NCBI GenBank assembly: GCA_000209815.1
Contig: FP929036.1
Coordinates: forward strand, 143,907-207,906
Source of the DNA: Butyrivibrio fibrisolvens 16/4
GTDB lineage: Bacteria; Bacillota; Clostridia; Lachnospirales; Lachnospiraceae
Length of the DNA: 64,000 bases
Direction of reading: 5' to 3'
Shown: positions 8,003 through 16,588 of the stretch, piece after piece
Position numbering within the stretch: the stretch's first letter is position 1
Layout: each line of letters begins with the position of its first letter
Position numbers and translations under genes: made by a program
The notes under the pieces: generated by a model
What the model saw: only the letters and a program-made list of their open reading frames with translations
Told to the model about the DNA's origin: nothing
Database searches by the model: none

Positions 8003-9175
8003 TTATTCCGCTTTAACCCATTGAATTGTAAGTACATTTGCATTCTCATCTAGTAAATAATACACAGATGTCAGTCCCTTGCAGTATTCCGATAGGTGAT
8101 TTTCCTCTATAAAGTAGGTAATAACCCTGGAATATAAGTCAGAATTACTAAATTTCAAAGATATTTCTGCCTCACCCTCTTCATAGGATTGTGCAAGCCG
8201 CTCACCTATAGCATCAACGCCAAACCAATCATAATACAGCCCCTTATGAACATAATAATTATCTGCGTTTGAAAGGCACTCTGGCACCTCGAAGCTTACA
8301 TTTATTATGTGATTCTGACTGATTTCCTCTGTGGTCATTGCAAAATATGCATAATTTACTCTCTTTGCAGTATCATTATTTCCATCCAGGTATTTGCTAT
8401 TACCCCAGGTAACATCCATGTAATAGTAAGCACCATCAAGATATACCAGATTCCAGGCGTGATTTTCTCCATTAGCTGTACCAGTGATAACTGTACTCTT
8501 GATACCTAGCTTGTCCAATAAATACCAGGCAGAGTCTGCATACCCCTGGCACACAGTAGATTGATACAAAAATACGCTTAGTATATTCTGATTTTCTTGG
8601 CTTTCAGGATCATAATCTACATTTTCAATCAATGTTTCAAATACATATAATGCCTTATCAAAATCGCTTGCATCAGTGCTTATCCCTGCCAGCCACTCAT
8701 CAGCTTTTGCCTCAACAGATGCCATATAAACATCCTTCTGGTCCTTAGTCATAGTGTATTTAGGCCAGAACTCGATGCTCATAACTTTTTCATCTGTAGT
8801 ATAGGTATTGAATTTGTAGCCATTCACCCAGAAAATATCACCATAATCAGCCATAACGGCTTCATATGCCTTCTGCAAGACATCACTATCCTTTGTGGTA
8901 ACAGTAACCTTTTCCTTATAATCCTGCATACAACTGTATATCTGATCATAGGTAGTCTGAGCTTCCTGATCTAAGTGCTGATATGCATACCTATCATAAG
9001 ATACACTTTCCACCTTAACAGGTTCGTCCACCATAGCTGGAGCAATTTCTTTCTCTGAAGTGAAAATATGACGTGCCAATAATAGCAATGTAAAAATTGC
9101 TACAGAAATTGTAAAAGAAAATATTAATCTAAATAAAAATCCAAGTAATCGTTTCAAAAAGCCTCCTAAAAACAA
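8003..9175 (-). CDS. Membrane-anchored transglutaminase-like protein
   Basis: A 390-residue protein with an N-terminal membrane anchor (about 15-37) and an extracellular part ending in a transglutaminase-like (papain-fold) domain. The catalytic triad is visible as C209 (TVCQGYA), H239 (NHAWN) and D254 (MDVTWGN). Bacterial members may act as proteases, cross-linkers or peptidoglycan-associated enzymes; the substrate is unknown. RBS AGGAGG overlaps the end of the csp terminator. The gene stands alone between degV and the cold-shock gene, all on the minus strand. Confidence 0.85.
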   Translation of the reverse strand: MFLGGFLKRLLGFLFRLIFSFTISVAIFTLLLLARHIFTSEKEIAPAMVDEPVKVESVSYDRYAYQHLDQEAQTTYDQIYSCMQDYKEKVTVTTKDSDVLQKAYEAVMADYGDIFWVNGYKFNTYTTDEKVMSIEFWPKYTMTKDQKDVYMASVEAKADEWLAGISTDASDFDKALYVFETLIENVDYDPESQENQNILSVFLYQSTVCQGYADSAWYLLDKLGIKSTVITGTANGENHAWNLVYLDGAYYYMDVTWGNSKYLDGNNDTAKRVNYAYFAMTTEEISQNHIINVSFEVPECLSNADNYYVHKGLYYDWFGVDAIGERLAQSYEEGEAEISLKFSNSDLYSRVITYFIEENHLSEYCKGLTSVYYLLDENANVLTIQWVKAE

Positions 9176-9204
9176 AGGCAGCGTAATGTAAAAATTACGC
9201 TGCC
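9170..9204 (-). terminator. Terminator of cold-shock gene
   Basis: GGCAGCGTAAT (9177-9187) pairs perfectly with ATTACGCTGCC (9194-9204); on the minus strand it is followed by TTTGTTTTT. It lies immediately before the transglutaminase start, so that gene may depend on read-through. Confidence 0.85.
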
Positions 9205-9296
9205 TCTCCCCTTAATCACATTTTTTTATTGCCTTTAAAGCCCGTTTTTCATAACAAAACCAAAGGTACCAAAATAATGATTAACTGTGGTGCCTA

Positions 9297-9500
9297 TTAA
9301 CGAACAACTGTTACGTTAACAGCCTGTGGTCCCTTTGCACCATCGGTTACTTCATACTCGACTGTAGCACCTTCCTCAAGTGTTTTGAACCCCTCTGAGT
9401 TAATGCCGCTGAAGTGAACGAATACGTCCTTGCCTTCTTCGTCTGAGATAAATCCGTAGCCCTTAGAATTGTTGAACCACTTTACTGTACCTTTGCTCAT
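9297..9500 (-). CDS. Cold-shock protein (CspA family)
   Basis: A 67-residue OB-fold nucleic-acid-binding protein of standard length. RNP1 (KGYGFI, about 13-18) and RNP2 (VFVHF, about 26-30) are intact. Cold-shock proteins melt RNA secondary structure and act as RNA chaperones in the cytoplasm. It is monocistronic, with promoter TTTACT/TAAACT (9551-9579), a leader of about 45 nt, GGAGG before the ATG, and a strong terminator after it. Confidence 0.97.
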   Translation of the reverse strand: MSKGTVKWFNNSKGYGFISDEEGKDVFVHFSGINSEGFKTLEEGATVEYEVTDGAKGPQAVNVTVVR

Positions 9501-9550
9501 GCTAAAGTACCTCCAATATATTACTTGCCAAGCTTTGCTCGACTAAAGAT

Positions 9551-9579
9551 AGTTTAGCAAAAGACTTTATTAAAGTAAA
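9551..9579 (-). promoter_or_regulatory. Promoter of cold-shock gene
   Basis: Minus strand: TTTACT, 17-bp spacer, TAAACT. The leader to the ATG at 9500 is about 45 nt, too short for the long thermosensing leader of E. coli cspA. Confidence 0.55.
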
Positions 9580-9709
9580 GAAAATGTCGGAATTTTTTGT
9601 ACAAATTTTCCAAAATGTTATCAATAACTCTTATTAAGCAACAATATCAAATTTTATAACTGGCATGTACAGTTATTTTAGATTGATGTTTATTTCACAA
9701 TCTTAAAAA

Positions 9710-11205
9710 CTAGTTAGCTGCAGCTCTTTCTGGTAGCATTCCTGCTGTTCGAACAAGAATTTTAGGGCCACCCTTTTTCTCGATATAATCCTCTGTAATA
9801 ATAACCTGACCGATATTATCATCCTTTGGAATCTCGTACATAATATCAAGCATAAATTCTTCGATGATAGAACGGAGTCCTCTAGCACCTAATTTCTTAT
9901 CGAGTGCCTTTCTTGCAATAGCGTGAAGAGCTCCCTCTTCAAACTCAAGCTTAACCTCATCAAGCTCTAATAGCTTCTGGTACTGCTTAATAATAGCATT
10001 CTTAGGCTCTTTTAAGATTCTGACAAGCATATCCTCATCGAGCATTTCTGTAGCGAATACGATTGGAAGACGTCCAATGAATTCTGGAATCATTCCAAAC
10101 TCTCTTAAATCCTCTACTGTAACCTTCTGAAGGATGTTCTTGTCATCATCATATTTATCCTTTAAATCAGCCATAAATCCCATAGATGAGTGCTTGTTCA
10201 GTCTGGCCTTTATAATCTCATCCATTGCTGGGAAAGCGCCACCACAGATAAACAGAATATTTCTAGTGTTGATAGTAGTGGTAGGAACCATTGCATTTTT
10301 GCTAGATGCTCCAATAGGAACCTCTACATCTGCACCCTCTAAAAGCTTTAGCATACCCTGCTGCACTGATTCACCGCTTACATCACGCTGATTTGTATTT
10401 TCTTTTTTGCAAGCTTATCTATCTCATCGATGAAAATGATACCCTGCTGACAACGCTCAACATCATTACCTGCTGCTGCAAGAAGCTTGCTGACAACTGA
10501 CTCGATATCATCACCGATGTATCCTGCCTCAGTAAGTGAGGTAGCATCTGTAATAGCAAGAGGTACATCAAGAAGCTTTGCAAGAGTACGAACAAGATAA
10601 GTCTTACCAGAACCTGTAGGTCCAAGCATAAGCATGTTTGACTTCTCGATTTCGATATCGTCCATGGTTCCTGTAGCAACACGCTTGTAGTGATTGTAAA
10701 CAGCTACAGACATAACCTTTTTTGCATAATCCTGACCAACAACGTAATCATCAAGCATCGCCTTGATTTTGTGTGGTGGAATAATGTTATTTATATCGAT
10801 TGCTGGAGCTGGTTTGTCCTCCTTTTTCTGGCTGGCAGTACCGTGGGCATTCTTAACCTTAGGGCCTTCACCAAAAAGACTACCGAGATTTAAGAAGCTG
10901 ATGTTTGGCATTTTATTCATGTCCATATTGCTCTTGGAATTGTCTCCACCGCCAAAGCCAAAGCTTCCCATAGAATCAAATGTGCGCTGTAAACATTCGT
11001 TACAAACGCCCATTCCTGGGGCCATCTTGATAAGTGGTCCACAGATATTATCTGGTCTATGACACATATAACAAAACTCTGTAGGCTTTTTGTCCTTATC
11101 TGAAGAATCCTTATCTTTTCCGGTAACCTCTTCAATTATCTCGTCTGAAATATCAGCCCCGTTTGTATCTTCTGGGTCAAATTCTCTAAAATCCTGATTT
11201 GACAT
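9710..11205 (-). CDS. clpX: ClpX-like protease ATPase (frameshifted)
   Basis: ClpX is the hexameric AAA+ unfoldase that feeds substrates to ClpP. Seen: zinc-binding C45, C48, C68 and C71; Walker A GPTGSGKT at about 195-202; Walker B IIFIDEID at about 259-266; then GADVEVPIG and [18 protein letters not shown]. The frame breaks near 10398-10408: one A restored in the run after GCAAAAAAG gives [20 protein letters not shown] and a 498-residue protein. This is longer than usual ClpX (about 420-430) because of a charged 40-residue N-terminal extension and a Gly/Asn/Met-rich linker (about 80-135) between zinc finger and AAA+ module. It may be a paralogue rather than the housekeeping copy, since no clpP or tig is adjacent. 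Confidence 0.9.
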
Positions 11206-11214
11206 AATAATCTC

Positions 11215-12195
11215 CTATTCCTCACAACTACGGTTCTCAAAGAAACTGAAAACCTCTTTATAATACTCTCTAATTATGTCGTCTGTGGCATTGAATATCT
11301 CATGTTTGCTACCCTCAAATATCCTTAGGGTGCAATTCTTTGCCAACTGACTAAACTTAACCTGCGCCTGAGGCATAACAAGTGTATCCTTAGATGCTTG
11401 CATTAGTATAACAGGAATTTCTATTAAATGGGCGTTTTTTAGAATTTTTTTAGAAACATTAACTGCCTCTCTAGTCCAGGCAAATGTAGCTCCATTTGTC
11501 CTGTAGTGTGGTTCTTCTTCCCTTTGATTGTACTGGCTGTTGTATCTGGCCTTTGACATAGCAGAGCACTGAGGATATTTGTAGGTGTGATCGTATTCGT
11601 GATGCTTTGGCAAAAAGCTCTTCGCAAAAATACGCAAATGCGATAATAAACATACCAACTTAATTACGAAGGCATTTGTGGTAGGAGTGGCAATCTCTAT
11701 CATAGGAGAAGTAAGTACTGCCTTTTCAAAAACATTGGGATATTTTTCCAAATACATTGCACCTATGCCACCGCCCATGGAATGAGCGAATAGATATAGA
11801 TGTCCACTTTTGCTTTTGGGAGTAACTATCTTTTCCACAAACTGATTGAAATCGTTAACATAATCCTCAAAATGCTTTACGTAAACCTTAGAGAGATTGT
11901 CTACTTCTCGCTCAGAAAAACCATGTCCTCTGTGCTCCATAACAAACACAGAATATCCCATCTTATAGAAATAATATACAGTCTCTTCGTACTTTGGTAT
12001 GTACTCGCAAAAGCCATGACTTATAACAATTGATGCACGCTCGTCTGGATTAATCAGATACTTGTAATGTAAACTTAGCCCATCCGTATTTACGAAGTAA
12101 CCATCATTTGCCCTTTCCCTCAAAAAAGGTCTAATTACTTCTTGAACAGATGCTTCAAAATCCTGATCTGAAATAAATAAATTCTCAAAAGTCAT
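11215..12195 (-). CDS. Alpha/beta hydrolase, monoglyceride-lipase-like
   Basis: A 326-residue serine hydrolase of the lysophospholipase/monoacylglycerol-lipase type. The family motif VMEHRGHGFSE, the nucleophile elbow FAHSMGGG, a late ASKDTLV (Asp) and GSKHEI (His) form a complete triad. No signal peptide is seen, so it should act in the cytoplasm or at the inner membrane face on acylglycerols or lysolipids. The ATG at 12195 has GGAGGGGAG 3-10 nt upstream and is preferred over a start 15 nt earlier. It sits between GDPD and clpX on the same strand, and with GDPD suggests lipid turnover. Confidence 0.87.
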   Translation of the reverse strand: MTFENLFISDQDFEASVQEVIRPFLRERANDGYFVNTDGLSLHYKYLINPDERASIVISHGFCEYIPKYEETVYYFYKMGYSVFVMEHRGHGFSEREVDNLSKVYVKHFEDYVNDFNQFVEKIVTPKSKSGHLYLFAHSMGGGIGAMYLEKYPNVFEKAVLTSPMIEIATPTTNAFVIKLVCLLSHLRIFAKSFLPKHHEYDHTYKYPQCSAMSKARYNSQYNQREEEPHYRTNGATFAWTREAVNVSKKILKNAHLIEIPVILMQASKDTLVMPQAQVKFSQLAKNCTLRIFEGSKHEIFNATDDIIREYYKEVFSFFENRSCEE

Positions 12196-12217
12196 ATCTC
12201 CCCTCCACAAACTAGTC

Positions 12218-13069
12218 TTATTTATAACTTTCTACGATTTTAAGTGCTGTATCCGGATAGTTAGTAATAATTCCATCCAATCCCATCTCACAGGCAAGCT
12301 TCATATACTGTTTTGAATTAATTGTCCAGCTATTGATTTTGAGACCATATTTATGACATTTTTCAACATAATCTGGATACTGAACATTGTAAAGGGCAGG
12401 ATGAAGAGCCTCTACACCATGGTCTCTACCATACTCTGGCATATCAAGTGTGCCGTCCATATAGAGGAAGGCTGTGTGGGCATCAGGATCAAGCTCCTGC
12501 ACCTTCATAATGCTGTAGTGATTAAATGATGAATAGATAACTCTATCCTCCATATCATATTCCTTTGTGAGAGCGATAATATCCTCTTCTATGCCCTCAT
12601 AGAAATATACACCATTTTTAATCTCGATATTGATGTGTAAATCAGTAGGCTTGATAAGCTCGAAAACTTCTCTCATTGTAGGAATTTCTGCATACCCACA
12701 AGCCTCTGGCATAGTAGCATTGTAATTATATTTGCGTAGTTCCTCCAATGTGTAATCTCGCACGTAGCCCAGTCCGTTTGATGTGCGATCAATCTTTTCA
12801 TCGTGGATTACAACAAGCTGACCATCCTTAGTCTTATGAATATCAAGCTCGATTCCATAAGCTCCCATTTCGATAGCCTTCTGAAAAGCTGGTAAGGTAT
12901 TTTCTGGTAAATAACCACTGGCACCCCTGTGTGCCCAAACTACTGGCTTGCTCATAGCAACACGTCCTTTCTTTGATAAAAGGACTCCCAATCGGGAGCC
13001 CAATAAAAATCTTGTATATAAAACACCACGTCTAAAGTATTTTTTAATCCATTGCTTCAAATGCTTCAA
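12218..13069 (-). CDS. Glycerophosphodiester phosphodiesterase family protein
   Basis: A GDPD TIM-barrel enzyme that hydrolyses glycerophosphodiesters to glycerol 3-phosphate and an alcohol. Seen: WAHRGASGYLPENT at about 45-58 (catalytic His, Arg and Glu), ELDIHKTKDG with the metal-binding acids, VVIHDEKIDRTSNG, and NIEIKNG. The start is uncertain. A TTG at 13069 with AGAAGG upstream, inside the end of the MFS gene, gives a basic 38-residue extension; an ATG at 12955 (AAAGGAC upstream) begins directly at the catalytic domain. There is no lipobox. It is coupled to the MFS transporter, which may import its substrate or a related sugar ester. Confidence 0.88.
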   Translation of the reverse strand: MKHLKQWIKKYFRRGVLYTRFLLGSRLGVLLSKKGRVAMSKPVVWAHRGASGYLPENTLPAFQKAIEMGAYGIELDIHKTKDGQLVVIHDEKIDRTSNGLGYVRDYTLEELRKYNYNATMPEACGYAEIPTMREVFELIKPTDLHINIEIKNGVYFYEGIEEDIIALTKEYDMEDRVIYSSFNHYSIMKVQELDPDAHTAFLYMDGTLDMPEYGRDHGVEALHPALYNVQYPDYVEKCHKYGLKINSWTINSKQYMKLACEMGLDGIITNYPDTALKIVESYK

Positions 13070-14381
13070 GTCCCTTCTTTACTTCTATATCCACATCACC
13101 ATGCTTTACAAAAAGCATAGTAATGAATGCCGCAAAAGCAAATATCGTAGCATATGGGAATAATGTAAGATATCCCACATTATTAAGCAACCATCCAGCC
13201 ACTATAGGAGTGACAATCTGAGCTGCCATAGAAAAAGTATAATAGTATCCAGTGAATTTTCCACTTTCAGAATCACTGCACATTTCTAAAACCATAGGTA
13301 GAGAATTGACATTTATGAAAGCCCATCCTGCTCCCATTGTGGCAAAGAAAAAGTATAAAAACGGAGAAAAGCTGGAACTGAATAACGTATATACGAATCC
13401 AGCAAAGAAGCTTCCTCCAAGTAGCAATATTCCTAACAGGATTGTTCTCTTGCGACCAATCTTTGATGCAATCATACCTGATGGAATGAAAAAGATGATT
13501 GCTCCAGCATTAGCTATAAGTAAGCATTTTGATGCATCACCAAGAGCCATTCCCCACATTCTGACTGCATATGTAGTGAACCAGGTTTCCATACCATTAT
13601 ATGCAATAAACCAAAGGGCCACAGATGCCAGCAAAAATCCCAAGGATATCTTCACTTCCCTAGGAAGAACAGTCTTGCCATTCTCATCCTCTACAGTAAG
13701 ATTCTCTTCTGGATGAAGAAGCTCATAGTTTTCTACCTGCTTGCGCATAGCCTTTTCATCTACGGTAATCATAACTATGCAAAGTGATACAAGCATAATG
13801 CCTGCCACCACCATAAATATCAGCAGATAATTAACGTGTTCTAGCCCCTTTGTTTTTGATGCTGGATAGAAAACTGCTGCAACAATCAGGTAGATGATTC
13901 CACCGAGGGCACCCATTAAATTAATAATGGCATTTGCTCTGGAACGAAGTGGCTTTATGGTGCAATCTGCCACAAGGGCAACTACAGGGCTACGATAAGT
14001 GCCCATAGCAATCAACAGCGCACCAAGGATTCCAATAAAAAGGATTTCCTTGGAAACTGAAGGATTTGCATAGTAGCTGTTGTCCACAAATGGAAGCATC
14101 ATCATAAGAACAACTGCTGCAATGGTGCCATATAAAAGGAATGGCTTGCGGCGCCCCATAACATTCTTGCATCTATCAGAAATGTTTCCAAATAAAGGAA
14201 GCAAAAAAAGTGCAAGCACATTGTCCATAGCCATGATTACACCTGATATTGTCTCATTCAGATGAAATGTATTAGTAAGAACCAAAGGAATCAAAGCATT
14301 ATACATTTGCCAAAATGCGCAGATGCTAAGGAAGCCAAAGCCCATCTGCACAGTCTTCTTCACATCAAATTTCATATTCAA
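13044..14381 (-). CDS. MFS transporter, GPH/SLC45-like
   Basis: A 445-residue transporter with 12 predicted helices and the MFS signature between helices 2 and 3 (GNISDRCKNVMGRRKP), as in the glycoside-pentoside-hexuronide and sucrose-symporter branch. It probably imports a glycoside or polyol with a cation; the substrate is not readable. There is a cytoplasmic loop of about 50 residues in the middle (EEKLRKQ-type charge). RBS GGGGGG lies 9 nt before the ATG. A strongly folded leader (14402-14486) precedes it, suggesting RNA-level control. The 3' end overlaps the GDPD gene by 26 bp. Confidence 0.85.
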   Translation of the reverse strand: MNMKFDVKKTVQMGFGFLSICAFWQMYNALIPLVLTNTFHLNETISGVIMAMDNVLALFLLPLFGNISDRCKNVMGRRKPFLLYGTIAAVVLMMMLPFVDNSYYANPSVSKEILFIGILGALLIAMGTYRSPVVALVADCTIKPLRSRANAIINLMGALGGIIYLIVAAVFYPASKTKGLEHVNYLLIFMVVAGIMLVSLCIVMITVDEKAMRKQVENYELLHPEENLTVEDENGKTVLPREVKISLGFLLASVALWFIAYNGMETWFTTYAVRMWGMALGDASKCLLIANAGAIIFFIPSGMIASKIGRKRTILLGILLLGGSFFAGFVYTLFSSSFSPFLYFFFATMGAGWAFINVNSLPMVLEMCSDSESGKFTGYYYTFSMAAQIVTPIVAGWLLNNVGYLTLFPYATIFAFAAFITMLFVKHGDVDIEVKKGLEAFEAMD

Positions 14382-14401
14382 TTATCCCCCCAAATATACC
14401 C

Positions 14402-14486
14402 CGGCAGTTACACTCTCAAGCCTGAGTATTGCTTTGTCGCGAGATTGGCTCCTTCAGCAACACTCAGAGCTTGATAGCTACTGCCT
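14402..14486 (-). ncRNA. Structured leader RNA of MFS-GDPD operon
   Basis: Minus-strand RNA: an outer GGCAGT/ACTGCC helix (14480-14485 with 14403-14408) encloses a long stem, CAAGC + CTGAGTGTTGC with GCAATACTCAG + GCTTG (one bulged U, one G-U pair), closing a 24-nt apical region GAAGGAGCCAAUCUCGCGAC. It ends about 20 nt before the MFS start. The size and two-helix layout suit a riboswitch-like or protein-binding leader. I cannot match it to a known class. The pieces GAAGGAGC and ACUCAGG recall glycine aptamers but the rest does not fit. Confidence 0.5.
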
Positions 14487-14545
14487 CATCTAATTAAATT
14501 TTGCAGTAATATACGCAAAATATGCTCATCTAAATACGTATAAAA

Positions 14546-15807
14546 TTATGCTGTGTATACGAGCATCTTGTCAGCGTGCTGACTAACTACGTTATCCACA
14601 GCTGGAATTGCACCCTTAAGTGCATATTCGATGGCCTGAATCTCGTGAGCAAGTGGACGAAGCTCCTGGTAAATAGCCTCCATGTGATTCTTCATATCTT
14701 CCTTGCTGTAGCCCTCTGGGAACTCTAAAACTACCAGATGACGAACCATCTTTGATTCTTCCTCAACCTTTGTAAGGAAGCTGATAGACTTAATCTCGTC
14801 GTGAGACTGTCCGTATTCTACAAGCTTTCCACGGATAGCTGCATTCTCCTCAGATTCCTTTGGAACACCAAGAAGAATCTTCTGACCTGCAGGAATCTTC
14901 TGCTCCTGTACATTGCCCTGAGCCTGGCCATCCTTTGGTCCAAACTCTGCCTGATATCCTGGTGTGCCAGTAATTGTATCAAGATAAGGAATTGGTAAAG
15001 TGCAAGGAACCTTATTGAATGGGTTGATTGCGATACCAGCGTATGCATTACCTCTTTTTAGCATTGCATATACATCCTGGAAGCTGAGAATCTGTGTGTG
15101 AATCTTCTGTCCTTCCTTAGCGAGACCTTCCCATTTGCGAAGTGCATCCCAGTCTGTGAAAAGTGGAAGCACCATATTGTCCTGGTCCTCTGGAGCACCA
15201 GCAAGCTTTATAGTAGACTTCAACATATAGAAGCCAATCTTTGTATCCTTTTTGATAACAGTAACGCCCTGCTCGTTAACCTCTGGCTCCTGATCCATTT
15301 TGATAGGTGTAAGGAAATGAGCGTGGCTAGCCCAATATGCAACTGTGCCATGGAATGCATTGTCCTGAGCGTATGATGTGAGACCATAGATAATACCTGC
15401 AAGAGCTGGATTCTCAATAGATACACGTGGATCAATCTTGTCCTGTGGCTGAATATTAGTAACTACTGCGTATTTTTTTACCTGAGCATCATCTGGAAGT
15501 GAAAGCTGAAGTGAAACCTTTGTATCCTCAGCCTCGTCAACGATAGCACCTCTGCCATCCACCTGAGCCTCAACAGCCTGAACCTCGCACTCTATAGGCT
15601 TTGTAGCAGGCATGCAAACATATACCTTGTCGCCCTTAACAATCTTTCCAGAAAGCTGACCTGTAATGATACTTCCATTGCCATCAAGCATTGAAGTAAT
15701 TCCATCAATAATTACAGAAAAGCGTCTTCCTGTATCAACACTGCTAGTTACGTCAGTATCTGTAACTGCAACATTTTCTTCCTTTTTTTCTTGTCAAATA
15801 AACCCAT
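14546..15807 (-). CDS. SseB-family protein with EF-Tu-like beta-barrel (frameshifted)
   Basis: The reconstructed protein is about 420 residues. After MGLFDKKK, the frame is lost in an A-run near 15783-15789; one added A restores EENVAVTDTDVTSSVDTGRR and then the long frame. Residues about 28-130 look like the domain-2 beta-barrel of translation GTPases (SMLDGNGSIITGQLSGKIVKGDKVYV), without any GTPase domain. The middle and C-terminus match the SseB family (VLPLFTDWDALRKW, YAGIAINPFN, then a C-terminal SseB domain with VRHLVVLEFPEG). SseB proteins affect serine sensitivity in E. coli; the mechanism is unknown. RBS AGGAG precedes the ATG at 15807. It is an unusual fusion with no obvious operon partner. 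Confidence 0.75.
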
Positions 15808-16036
15808 AACAAATTCTCCTAGCTTATATTTCTTATTCTTAAAATCGGACTGCCTTTTCCGATTTTCACAGTAAAACTATTATATCCTAATTGAGGGTGA
15901 AAAAAACACTCGGGTCATGAATTAATTACAGGCCTGTCCTTTTTGCCACATTTTTTCTTTATATATCTTTTTGTTTCAATTCATTATTGCTATAATTATG
16001 GAGGTTGATTGTTTATTTTTATTAAGGGAGGTCACT

Positions 16037-16483
16037 ATGAGCGAAAAAAAAGGTTTCATTTCAGAGTTTAAAGAATTTATCATGCGTGGAAACGTAATGG
16101 ATATGGCAGTCGGTGTTATCGTCGGCGGTGCTTTCACTGCTATCGTTACATCTTTGAACGAGGACATCCTTTCACCTATCCTTGGCATTTTCGGTGGCAC
16201 AGATTTTTCTGAACTAAAGGTTACACTTGGTAGCGGTGAATTAGCTCCAACTCTTACATACGGAAATTTCATCACAGCAGTTATTAATTTCCTTATTACT
16301 GCACTTGTAATTTTCTGCATTATCAAAGGACTTAACAGAGCTACAGAAAGAGCTGCTGCACTTGTAAAGAAGAACAAAGAAGAGGCTGAGGCTGCTGACC
16401 CTACTGAAAAGGATTGCCCATATTGCTACAGCAAGATTAATATTAAGGCTACACGCTGCCCACACTGTACAGCACAGCTTTAA
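16037..16483 (+). CDS. mscL: Large-conductance mechanosensitive channel with zinc ribbon
   Basis: MscL forms a homopentameric pore that opens under membrane tension and vents solutes on osmotic downshock. Residues 1-100 match the family: FKEFIMRGNVMDMAVGVIVG leads into TM1, and TM2 lies at about 78-97 (NFITAVINFLITALVIFCII). Instead of ending in the usual helical bundle, the protein carries two CxxC pairs (CPYC about 129-132, CPHC about 143-146), a C-terminal zinc ribbon. I chose the ATG at 16037 with GGGAGG 6 nt upstream; the longer frame from 15971 lacks an RBS. It is monocistronic, ending at a strong terminator. Confidence 0.93.
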   Translation: MSEKKGFISEFKEFIMRGNVMDMAVGVIVGGAFTAIVTSLNEDILSPILGIFGGTDFSELKVTLGSGELAPTLTYGNFITAVINFLITALVIFCIIKGLNRATERAAALVKKNKEEAEAADPTEKDCPYCYSKINIKATRCPHCTAQL

Positions 16484-16515
16484 TAAGGCTTCGTTAATTT
16501 AATCAATATAAAAAT

Positions 16516-16572
16516 AAAACCTTGGATTTGATGTATCGTATATACGATAATCATCTCCAAGGTTATTTTTTA
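16516..16572. terminator. Bidirectional terminator with palindromic tip
   Basis: AAAACCTTGGA (16516-16526) pairs with TCCAAGGTT (16556-16564), and the interior is a perfect 16-bp palindrome TATCGTATATACGATA (16534-16549). A T-run follows on the plus strand and an A-rich flank precedes it, so it serves both mscL and dapL. Confidence 0.85.
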
Positions 16573-16588
16573 ATATAAAATATCTATT

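Noticed and set aside
14402-14486. Glycine riboswitch
   Set aside because: GAAGGAGC and ACUCAGG are shared words, but the remaining conserved junction and the second helix are missing.
15840-15867. Hairpin AAAATCGGA/TCCGATTTT before the SseB-like gene
   Set aside because: It is short, has no T-run on the minus strand and no conserved neighbour sequence; it may be a weak leader stem but I cannot support a function.
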